A stretch of DNA of 5,923 nt from Thiotrichaceae bacterium UBA7359 (GTDB lineage Bacteria > Pseudomonadota > Gammaproteobacteria > Eutrophobiales > Eutrophobiaceae): assembly GCA_905182825.1 (NCBI GenBank), contig CAJJDJ010000204.1, forward strand, positions 1 to 5,923, read 5' to 3'. Below the pieces are notes generated by a model. The model was not told where the DNA came from and searched no databases. It saw only the letters and a program-made list of their open reading frames with translations. Both the position numbers and the translations under genes were made by a program. Of this stretch, positions 1 through 5,443 are shown piece after piece (within the stretch, counting starts at the first letter, position 1; each line of letters opens with the position of its first letter).

Positions 1-20
1 GCAACTGGGCGCCCAGTTGC
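1..20. repeat. Perfect 20-bp palindrome inside the pepA 3' end
   Basis: Bases 1-10 (GCAACTGGGC) are followed by their exact reverse complement. The palindrome lies within codons for the conserved ATGRPVA segment, so protein constraint may explain part of it. As RNA it could form an 8-bp stem with a GCGC loop. A second inverted repeat, TTGCAT (17-22) with ATGCAA (28-33), overlaps it, so the two hairpins would exclude each other. No T-run follows, so it is not a terminator. The left arm touches the window edge and may extend further. Confidence 0.5.
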
Positions 21-57
21 ATTATTGATGCAATATATCCTTAATCAAACAAAGTAA
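1..57 (+). CDS. pepA: Leucyl aminopeptidase, C-terminal end only (partial)
   Basis: The window opens in frame inside a gene. Frame 1 reads ATGRPVALLMQYILNQTK and then TAA at 55-57. This matches the C-terminal tail of the M17 leucyl aminopeptidase PepA, where a GATGRPVALL-type segment is followed by a short helix; the E. coli protein ends very similarly. PepA is a cytosolic hexameric, di-metal exopeptidase, and in E. coli it is also a DNA-binding accessory protein. The metal-binding and catalytic residues lie upstream of the window and cannot be checked. The call is supported by the next genes, holC and valS, which follow pepA in many Gammaproteobacteria. Only 18 bases separate its stop from the holC start, which suggests one transcript. 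Confidence 0.85.
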   Translation, partial: ATGRPVALLMQYILNQTK

Positions 58-75
58 TCTTGAGGTTGAATTACA

Positions 76-516
76 GTGTCACGCGTTGACTTTTACATTT
101 TATGTGATGGCAACAGTGTGGACAGATTTGCCTGTGTTATTGCAACTAAAGCCTGGTCAGATGGAAATAGAGTGCACATCCACACTCAATCTGAAGAGCA
201 CGCCACCCAGTTCGATGACTTACTATGGATCTATGACGATATCAGTTTTGTGCCACATGAAATATTTGATGTTGATATCAATCATGAAACTCCAGTTACA
301 ATTGGCTATGGCAAACATTCTCCACAAGTGTCACAAGTCATGATTAATCTAGGGTCTGATATTCCTGATTTTGCATCACATTTCATCAGAATTGTTGAGA
401 TCGTTGGCGGCAATGAATCTAATAAGCAGTCAGCGCGTCAGCGTTATCGTCAATATAAGAAAGCAGATTACGAGATACATGATCACAAAATTGAAAATCT
501 GACAAAAAATGATTGA
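76..516 (+). CDS. holC: DNA polymerase III chi subunit
   Basis: The 146-residue product is close to the 147-residue E. coli HolC. Chi is an accessory subunit of the replicative polymerase clamp-loader complex; it pairs with psi (HolD) and contacts single-strand binding protein. Recognisable features are an N-terminal VDFYIL strand (residues 4-9), a segment ending in LLW (49-51), SFVPH (57-61), a central strand VMINLG (88-93), and a C-terminal basic helix RQRYRQYKKA (121-130) equivalent to the RERYKAYR stretch of E. coli chi. The start is GTG at 76, preceded by GAGG at 62-65 with a somewhat long 10-base gap. No in-frame ATG gives a better N-terminus. It sits between pepA and valS in the usual gammaproteobacterial order. 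A small broken frame begins inside its last codons. Confidence 0.93.
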   Translation: MSRVDFYILCDGNSVDRFACVIATKAWSDGNRVHIHTQSEEHATQFDDLLWIYDDISFVPHEIFDVDINHETPVTIGYGKHSPQVSQVMINLGSDIPDFASHFIRIVEIVGGNESNKQSARQRYRQYKKADYEIHDHKIENLTKND

Positions 517-662
517 TTATTCAAGTTATGCATCTAAAGCATTATCTGATTCAAACCAAATTGATGATCTAGAAAATTTTTTTGGACCAGGACTTAGAAC
601 AAACGTTTAAAACAATCGATAAAGACGAACAATTGATTAATGTCATCACCCACAAAAAATAA
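509..662 (+). pseudogene. Small unidentified ORF, apparently frameshifted at a T7 run
   Basis: An ATG at 509, overlapping the holC stop by 8 bases, opens a frame reading MIDYSSYASKALSD and on to LENFFGPGLRTNV, which stops at 608-610 after 33 codons. The frame passes through seven T residues at 577-583. If that run were six T, the frame would continue as LENFLDQDLEQTFKTIDKDE and end at TAA 660-662, giving about 50 residues of acidic, helix-like composition. The second half looks more protein-like than chance because it is rich in D, E, K and Q and has no stop. I do not recognise the family. It may be a decayed small gene between holC and valS, a base-calling error in the homopolymer, or coincidence. 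I see no good ribosome binding site of its own; translation could be coupled to holC. Confidence 0.35.
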
Positions 663-731
663 TAACCGTAGAATTTCTAATAATGATTGCTCCAAACAGT
701 CTGCATGTGGACAATACGCCTCCCAATAATA

Positions 732-752
732 GGGCTTCATATCATTTAGCCC
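732..752 (+). other. Possible hairpin in the valS leader
   Basis: GGGCT (732-736) can pair with AGCCC (748-752) around an 11-base loop. A six-T run follows at 762-767, just before the valS start at 774. The stem is short, the loop is large and the T-run is 9 bases away, so this is a poor intrinsic terminator. It could be a weak leader structure or chance. No other recognisable regulatory site is visible between 663 and 773. Confidence 0.2.
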
Positions 753-773
753 CAAATAGAATTTTTTATAACG

Positions 774-3560
774 ATGGATAAAACCTACAAGCCCGAAACA
801 ATAGAAGCCAATTGCTACAAAAATTGGGAGAAGAAAAATTACTTCGCGCCCCAAAATGACATCAAGAACAGTGGAGAAGCCTATTGCATCATGCTGCCAC
901 CACCCAATGTGACAGGTAGCTTGCACATGGGGCATGCATTCCAACAAACATTAATGGATGTATTGACGCGTTACCATCGTATGAATAGCAATGACACCTT
1001 ATGGCAATGCGGCACAGATCATGCTGGTATCGCCACACAAATGGTCGTTGAACGTCAACTTCAGCAAAAAAATATCTCACGTCATGATCTTGGCCGAGAA
1101 AAATTTATCGAAGCAGTTTGGGATTGGAAAGAACACTCGGGAAATACCATCTCTCGCCAATCACGTCGACTAGGAACATCAATGGACTGGTCACGCGAGC
1201 GCTTTACCATGGACGAGGGTCTTTCAGAAGCGGTAAAAGAAACATTTGTTCGCTTACATGATGAAGGCTTGATTTATCGTGGTAAGCGCCTAGTTAACTG
1301 GGACCCGATTTTACATACGGCAATATCCGATCTTGAAGTCATCTCTGAAGAAGAGAATGGTCATTTGTGGTACATGCGTTATCCGTTGAAAACGCCTATT
1401 GATGGACTAGACTATATTATTGTTGCCACGACTCGTCCAGAGACCATGCTCGGCGATACCGCTGTTGCAGTAAACCCCAATGATGAACGTTATAAAAACT
1501 TAGTTGGCACAGAAGTATTGCTACCACTAACCGACCGAACTTTACCTGTTATCGCCGATGATTATGTCGACCAGAAATTTGGTACTGGTTGCGTAAAGAT
1601 TACTCCTGCACATGATTTTAATGATTATGAAATGAGTGAACGACATAAGTTAAAAAAGATAAATATTTTTACTATTGATGCTGCGCTAAATGATGAGGTG
1701 CCAGAAAAGTATCGTGGAATGGATCGTTATGAAGCACGAAAACAGATCGTTGCCGATCTTGAGCAAAAAGGACTACTCGAAAAGATAGATGATCATAAAT
1801 TAATGGTTCCGCGTGGTGATCGTTCTCATGCCGTTGTTGAACCTTACCTAACTGATCAGTGGTATGTAAAAATCCAGCCGCTTGCAGATCCTGCTATCAA
1901 AGCAGTGAAAGATGGCGACATTAAATTTGTACCTGCGAATTGGGATAAGACCTATTTTGACTGGATGAATAATATCCAAGATTGGTGTATCAGCCGTCAG
2001 CTCTGGTGGGGTCACCGCATCCCGGCCTGGTATGACGATGAAGGCAATATTTATGTTGGTCACAATGAGGCCGCTGTCCGAGAGAAAAACAACCTGGGTG
2101 ATATCAATCTCAAGCAAGATGAAGATGTGCTCGATACATGGTTCTCTTCTGCTCTTTGGCCCTTCTCTACTTTGGGCTGGCCTGAAAAAACACCTGAGCT
2201 TGATAAATTCTACCCGACCAATGTTTTAGTAACCGGCTTTGACATTATCTTCTTTTGGGTAGCGCGCATGATCATGTTTGGGCTTAAGTTTATGGACGAT
2301 GTTCCATTCAAGGAAGTCTACATCCACGGTTTGATTCGCGACGGTGAAGGACAGAAGATGTCCAAGTCTAAAGGTAATGTGCTTGACCCGATCGACTTGA
2401 TCGACGGGATTGAGCTTGAAGAACTAATTAGTAAACGTACAAGTGGAATGATGCAGCCACAGATGGCAGTAAAAATTGAAAAAACCACACGTAAACATTT
2501 TCCTGACGGAATCGAGTCTTATGGAACTGACTCATTACGATTTACATTTGCTTCATTGGCAACACAAGGCCGTTTTATCAATTTTGAAACAGGCCGAATC
2601 CAAGGTTATAGAAATTTTTGTAATAAGCTATGGAATGCGGCGCGCTACGTCATCAGCAACGTAGAAACTCAATCGATTAAAATCAATGAAGGCAACATGA
2701 AGTTTGGATTAGCTGAAAGATGGATTACGAGTAAATTGTCTGATGCAGTCTCAGCAACACATGAAGGCATCAAAACCTATCGCTTTGATCTTGCCTCACA
2801 AGCACTCTACGAGTTCACCTGGGATGAATACTGTGACTGGTATATCGAGTTATCCAAGATCACTTTAAACGGTACTGAGGCAAGCGAAGAAGAAAAACGC
2901 GGCACGCTTTATACGTTATTAAATGTCCTCGAGACATTACAACGCGCATTACATCCTTTTATGCCTTTCATCACTGAAGAGCTTTGGCATCGAGTAGCAG
3001 CCTTACTAGATAAAAAAGGAGAGAGCGTCATGCTTGAATCTTTTCCAAATCAAGATGAACTCGAAACCGACAATAGTGCTGTAGAACAAATAGAGTGGAT
3101 AAAATCATTTATTATGGGCGTGCGCCGTATTCGTGCAGAACGTGATATATCTCCAGGGAAATCATTAACTGTCTTTGTTCGCAACGGTAATTCTAGCGAA
3201 CATGAATGGTTAGATGAGCATAAAGGCTATTTAGAGACACTGGGTAGGCTCGAGTCGATTAATAATACTGATACTGAAATAAATGATGCCGTTATGGCCT
3301 TGGCTGGTGAAATGACATTGTTGGTGCCATTAGCCGATTTCATTGACCCGAAAGCTGAAAAAATACGACTTGAGAGTACAATAGACAAATTGCAAAAAGA
3401 GAAGGCAGGCATGGAAGAAAAATTAAACAACAAAAAATTTATTGAACGTGCCCCCGTAGATGTGGTCGAAGGAGTGAAACAAAAACTTGCTGATAAAATA
3501 AGCGAAATTAAAACTTTTGAAACTCAGCTTCAATCAATATTGAAATTAATAGATAAATAA
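774..3560 (+). CDS. valS: Valyl-tRNA synthetase
   Basis: This cytosolic class I synthetase charges tRNA-Val with valine and edits mischarged threonine. The product is 928 residues, against about 951 in E. coli. The N-terminus MDKTYKPETIEANCYKNWEK fits the family start. The HIGH signature is PPPNVTGSLHMGHA, with HMGH at 51-54. The CP1 editing domain has TTRPET (219-224) and HDFNDYE (280-286). WCISRQLWWGHRIPAW begins near 404, and KMSKS is at 528-532. An anticodon-binding helical domain covers roughly 640-800, and a C-terminal coiled-coil arm from about 865 to the end (LESTIDKLQKEKAGMEEKL and on) is typical of ValS. No key motif is missing. The start ATG has no clear Shine-Dalgarno sequence; the leader before it is AT-rich. 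Its stop overlaps the cysE start by one base. Confidence 0.98.
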   Translation: MDKTYKPETIEANCYKNWEKKNYFAPQNDIKNSGEAYCIMLPPPNVTGSLHMGHAFQQTLMDVLTRYHRMNSNDTLWQCGTDHAGIATQMVVERQLQQKNISRHDLGREKFIEAVWDWKEHSGNTISRQSRRLGTSMDWSRERFTMDEGLSEAVKETFVRLHDEGLIYRGKRLVNWDPILHTAISDLEVISEEENGHLWYMRYPLKTPIDGLDYIIVATTRPETMLGDTAVAVNPNDERYKNLVGTEVLLPLTDRTLPVIADDYVDQKFGTGCVKITPAHDFNDYEMSERHKLKKINIFTIDAALNDEVPEKYRGMDRYEARKQIVADLEQKGLLEKIDDHKLMVPRGDRSHAVVEPYLTDQWYVKIQPLADPAIKAVKDGDIKFVPANWDKTYFDWMNNIQDWCISRQLWWGHRIPAWYDDEGNIYVGHNEAAVREKNNLGDINLKQDEDVLDTWFSSALWPFSTLGWPEKTPELDKFYPTNVLVTGFDIIFFWVARMIMFGLKFMDDVPFKEVYIHGLIRDGEGQKMSKSKGNVLDPIDLIDGIELEELISKRTSGMMQPQMAVKIEKTTRKHFPDGIESYGTDSLRFTFASLATQGRFINFETGRIQGYRNFCNKLWNAARYVISNVETQSIKINEGNMKFGLAERWITSKLSDAVSATHEGIKTYRFDLASQALYEFTWDEYCDWYIELSKITLNGTEASEEEKRGTLYTLLNVLETLQRALHPFMPFITEELWHRVAALLDKKGESVMLESFPNQDELETDNSAVEQIEWIKSFIMGVRRIRAERDISPGKSLTVFVRNGNSSEHEWLDEHKGYLETLGRLESINNTDTEINDAVMALAGEMTLLVPLADFIDPKAEKIRLESTIDKLQKEKAGMEEKLNNKKFIERAPVDVVEGVKQKLADKISEIKTFETQLQSILKLIDK

Positions 3561-4240
3561 TGATTGCAACAATCAAAGAAGAAATCGACGTTGTCTTTGA
3601 GCGTGATCCTGCGGCGCGTTCAGCACTGGAGACGATCTGCACTTGCCCTGGATTTCAAGCCATTATCTTGCATCGCTTTAATCATTGGCTGTGGAACAAA
3701 AATTTGTATTTCACCGCTCGCTTGATGGCGCACTTTGCCCGTTTCATCACCGGCATTGAAATTCACCCCGGCGCACAAATTGGACGACGTTTTTTTATCG
3801 ATCATGGTATGGGGATTGTTATCGGTGAAACCTCAGAAGTAGGCGATGATGTATCAATTTATCACGGCGTCACATTGGGTGGCACTACTTGGCATAAAGG
3901 CAAACGTCACCCTACTCTGGAAAATAATGTCGTCATCGGCGCAGGCGCAAAAGTATTAGGCCCAATTACCCTTGGCGCTGGAACGCGGATTGGTTGTAAT
4001 GCCGTAGTTGTTAAAGACACGCCTGAATGTGCAACCGTTGTTGGTGTACCTGGTCATATCATTGTGAAACGTAAAGAAGAAGATAAAGATGCGCAACGCG
4101 AAGCAATGGCAAAAAAGATAGGTTTTACTGCTTATGCTGAAAGCAAAGACATGCCCGATCCGGTTCAGAATGGACTGGAATCAGTACTAGACCACCTACA
4201 TAAGCTGGAAAAAGAGTTAGAAGAACTTAAAAAGAAATGA
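3560..4240 (+). CDS. cysE: Serine O-acetyltransferase (short form)
   Basis: CysE makes O-acetylserine from serine and acetyl-CoA, the first committed step of cysteine synthesis, in the cytosol. The 226-residue product is shorter than E. coli CysE (273), mainly at the N-terminal helical domain. The left-handed beta-helix has hexapeptide repeats from about 67 to 168. Catalytic-type residues are DH at 81-82 (E. coli D157/H158) and H117 in KRHP. TLGGT is at 105-109, VVIGAGAKVLG at 124-134 and VVGVPGHIIVK at 160-170. The tail contains AMAKKIGFTAYA, DMPDPV and DHLHKLEKELEELKKK, a charged helix resembling the tail of Pseudomonas-type CysE. It does not end in isoleucine, the residue that inserts into CysK in the classic cysteine synthase complex. 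The ATG shares one base with the valS stop (TAATG), there is no Shine-Dalgarno sequence, and translation is probably coupled to valS. Confidence 0.96.
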   Translation: MIATIKEEIDVVFERDPAARSALETICTCPGFQAIILHRFNHWLWNKNLYFTARLMAHFARFITGIEIHPGAQIGRRFFIDHGMGIVIGETSEVGDDVSIYHGVTLGGTTWHKGKRHPTLENNVVIGAGAKVLGPITLGAGTRIGCNAVVVKDTPECATVVGVPGHIIVKRKEEDKDAQREAMAKKIGFTAYAESKDMPDPVQNGLESVLDHLHKLEKELEELKKK

Positions 4241-4452
4241 CTAGTGAAAAAGACCCGAGTATTTCTCAAATTGCATTTAGCCTATTAGCATCTTTTTTTG
4301 TCGTTTAGTCGCAGCAAAACATGGACCGCGATGAAGCCTACATAGAAAAAAATGGTATTAAAATCTATGTCATCATGGGCTTCTTTTTAGTGTTTTGTCT
4401 ACTGATCAGTCTCTTTGGAATTGTTCAAATAGTCTTACATTTCGTTCAATAA
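4237..4452 (+). pseudogene. DUF2970 small membrane protein, interrupted by an in-frame amber codon
   Basis: The ATG at 4237 overlaps the cysE stop as ATGA. The frame reads MTSEKDPSISQ, then IAFSLLASFFVV, then TAG (4306-4308, codon 24). It continues in the same frame as SQQNMDRDEAYIEKNG, then a hydrophobic stretch KIYVIMGFFLVFCLLISLFG (about codons 42-61) and VQIVLHFVQ, ending at TAA 4450-4452. From memory of the family, DUF2970 (Pfam PF11174) proteins are about 60-70 residues with a LAAFFGVQS-(x)-NRERDF segment and one C-terminal membrane helix, and this fits along its length. The TAG falls exactly on the conserved glutamine, consistent with a single CAG-to-TAG change. The preceding conserved glycine is valine here. 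The family's function is unknown. Without readthrough the first part is a 23-residue peptide. An internal ATG at 4321 could give a 43-residue single-helix membrane protein, but it has no clear ribosome binding site. Confidence 0.7.
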
Positions 4453-4516
4453 AAACTTCAAATTTTCAAAAAAATTTTCTTGTAAACTATTAAATAATTG
4501 ATTTTATTGGTTTATT

Positions 4517-4522
4517 TATAAT
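4517..4522 (+). promoter_or_regulatory. Candidate -10 element for the iscR-suf operon
   Basis: TATAAT at 4517-4522 is a perfect -10 hexamer in a very AT-rich stretch. The hexamer 17 bases upstream (ATAATT, 4494-4499) is a poor -35. A start just downstream would place both IscR boxes over the initial transcribed region, compatible with repression. An alternative is TTGTCT (4543-4548) with AAAACT (4566-4571) at 17-base spacing, lying inside the boxes, which would resemble the E. coli iscR layout but has a weak -10. The sequence alone does not decide between them. Confidence 0.3.
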
Positions 4523-4528
4523 AGAACT

Positions 4529-4553
4529 ATATCTGAGTGTTTTTGTCTGATAT
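4529..4553. promoter_or_regulatory. IscR Type 1 operator, upstream box
   Basis: This 25-base stretch begins ATATCTGAGT and ends TGTCTGATAT, with five T between them. It matches the Type 1 IscR consensus, whose half-site is ATASYYGACT, at 20 of 25 positions by hand count. The two halves form an imperfect palindrome, as expected for a dimeric regulator. Type 1 sites are bound by the [2Fe-2S] form of IscR. The box lies 72 bases before iscR. Confidence 0.65.
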
Positions 4554-4578
4554 ATACTTGACTAAAAAACTAGGTTAT
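4554..4578. promoter_or_regulatory. IscR Type 1 operator, downstream box
   Basis: This box directly abuts the upstream one. Its left half, ATACTTGACT, matches the ATASYYGACT half-site at all 10 positions; the right half, ACTAGGTTAT, is weaker. By hand count the whole box matches 21 of 25 positions. It lies 46 bases before the iscR start. With the other box it makes a tandem array with exactly 25 bases between centres, close to the paired-site arrangement at the E. coli iscR promoter and consistent with autorepression. Confidence 0.72.
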
Positions 4579-4624
4579 GTGACTCTTGCCTTTACTAATA
4601 TGAGCAATGCTAGAGAAATAGATA

Positions 4625-5080
4625 ATGAAAATGACAACCAAAGGCCGTTATGCCGTAACTGCAATTCTCGATGTCGCGTTACATGATAGTAACGGCTCGG
4701 TGAATCTGTCGGATATTTCTCAACGTCAGGATATATCGCTGACTTATCTTGAGCAGCTATTCAGTAAATTAAAAAAGAATGGTCTCGTTGAAAGTGCTCG
4801 TGGCCCAGGTGGCGGTTACCGCCTTGCTCAAGATGCTGACCAAATTACCGTTGCAAAAGTCATCTATTCTGTCGATGAGCCTATAGATGTTACGCGGTGC
4901 AAAGGTAAGCAAAACTGCCAAGGCGACTTACGTTGTCTCACGCACGATTTATGGATGGAATTAAATATGCACATTTCAGGTTTTTTGAATGGACTTACTT
5001 TGGCCGATTTAATCAACCGCAATAACGTTAAACAAGTATCTGAACGACAAGATGTCATCATGATGCAATTACAAAGTTGA
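4625..5080 (+). CDS. iscR: Fe-S cluster-sensing transcriptional regulator IscR (Rrf2 family)
   Basis: The 151-residue product is close to E. coli IscR (162) over most of its length. The N-terminal winged helix-turn-helix carries MKMTTKGRYAVTAILDVAL, ISLTYLEQLFSKLKKNGLV (37-55) and the wing RGPGGGYRL (59-67). The residue equivalent to E. coli Glu43, important for apo-form DNA discrimination, is present in YLEQL. The [2Fe-2S] ligands C92, C98, C104 and H107 are all present at the same numbering as in E. coli (CKGKQNC, CLTH). The C-terminal tail after about 140 is shorter than in E. coli. The ATG at 4625 aligns with the E. coli start; a weak GAGA lies 8 bases upstream. With two Type 1 boxes upstream, it probably represses its own operon when clusters are plentiful. 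It heads a suf rather than an isc operon. Confidence 0.96.
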   Translation: MKMTTKGRYAVTAILDVALHDSNGSVNLSDISQRQDISLTYLEQLFSKLKKNGLVESARGPGGGYRLAQDADQITVAKVIYSVDEPIDVTRCKGKQNCQGDLRCLTHDLWMELNMHISGFLNGLTLADLINRNNVKQVSERQDVIMMQLQS

Positions 5081-5088
5081 TAAATACT

Positions 5089-5442
5089 ATGACTACAGAA
5101 ACTACAATTAATCTTACCGACAGTGCTAAAAAACATATAGAAACTGTCCTTGCCAAAGATACGAATGGTATTGGTTTACGCGTTGGCGTGAAAACCACCG
5201 GCTGTTCCGGCTATCAATATGTTATTGAAACTGCAAAGGCAGTTAACGATGAAGAAAAAATGATTGAATCAAATGGCATCAAGATCATTATTGATGACCA
5301 AAGCCTACGCTATCTCGCGGGAACGAAACTTGACTTTGTACGCGAAGGTTTGAATGCTGGTTTTAAATTCAACAACCCTAATGTAGAAGATGCCTGTGGT
5401 TGTGGTGAAAGCTTTAGCCTTAAAGAAGGAATGGAGAATTAG
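5089..5442 (+). CDS. sufA: A-type Fe-S cluster carrier protein SufA
   Basis: A-type carriers receive Fe-S clusters from a scaffold and pass them to target proteins in the cytosol. The 117-residue product has the three conserved cysteines of the family: C39 in TTGCSGYQY, and C103 and C105 in DACGCGESFSL. I chose the ATG at 5089 because MTTETTINLTDSAKKHI begins like other family members. An upstream in-frame TTG at 5077, overlapping the iscR stop, would add only four residues and has no Shine-Dalgarno sequence. The ATG is also weakly preceded, so coupling to iscR, whose stop is 8 bases upstream, is likely. IscA and ErpA have the same motifs; I prefer SufA because sufB follows one base after its stop. 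The TAG stop lies just after the conserved C-terminal motif. Confidence 0.9.
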   Translation: MTTETTINLTDSAKKHIETVLAKDTNGIGLRVGVKTTGCSGYQYVIETAKAVNDEEKMIESNGIKIIIDDQSLRYLAGTKLDFVREGLNAGFKFNNPNVEDACGCGESFSLKEGMEN

Positions 5443-5443
5443 C

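Noticed and set aside
642..781. Forward open stretch of about 45 codons running into the valS start (includes MIAPNSLHVDNTPPNN)
   Set aside because: It is short, has no ribosome binding site or recognisable homology, and ends by chance overlap with the valS ATG. A remnant of a decayed gene is possible but not supportable.
594..947. Minus-strand open frame of 117 codons across the valS start
   Set aside because: It lies largely antisense to the conserved valS N-terminus, shows no family motif and has no convincing ribosome binding site. The frame is best explained as a shadow of valS plus an AT-rich gap.
1848..2117. Minus-strand open frame inside valS
   Set aside because: It is antisense to the highly conserved catalytic region of valS and has no recognisable motif.
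4237..4452. Genetic-code reassignment of TAG in this organism
   Set aside because: sufA terminates at TAG immediately after its conserved CGCGESFSL end and one base before sufB, so TAG works as a normal stop here.
4453..4500. Terminator after the DUF2970 frame (AT-rich repeats of AAATTTTC type)
   Set aside because: The pairing arms contain almost only A and T and no GC-rich stem precedes a T-run. I see no credible intrinsic terminator.
5077..5088. TTG start for sufA overlapping the iscR stop
   Set aside because: It adds only four residues, lacks a Shine-Dalgarno sequence and does not improve similarity at the N-terminus. The ATG at 5089 is the simpler choice.
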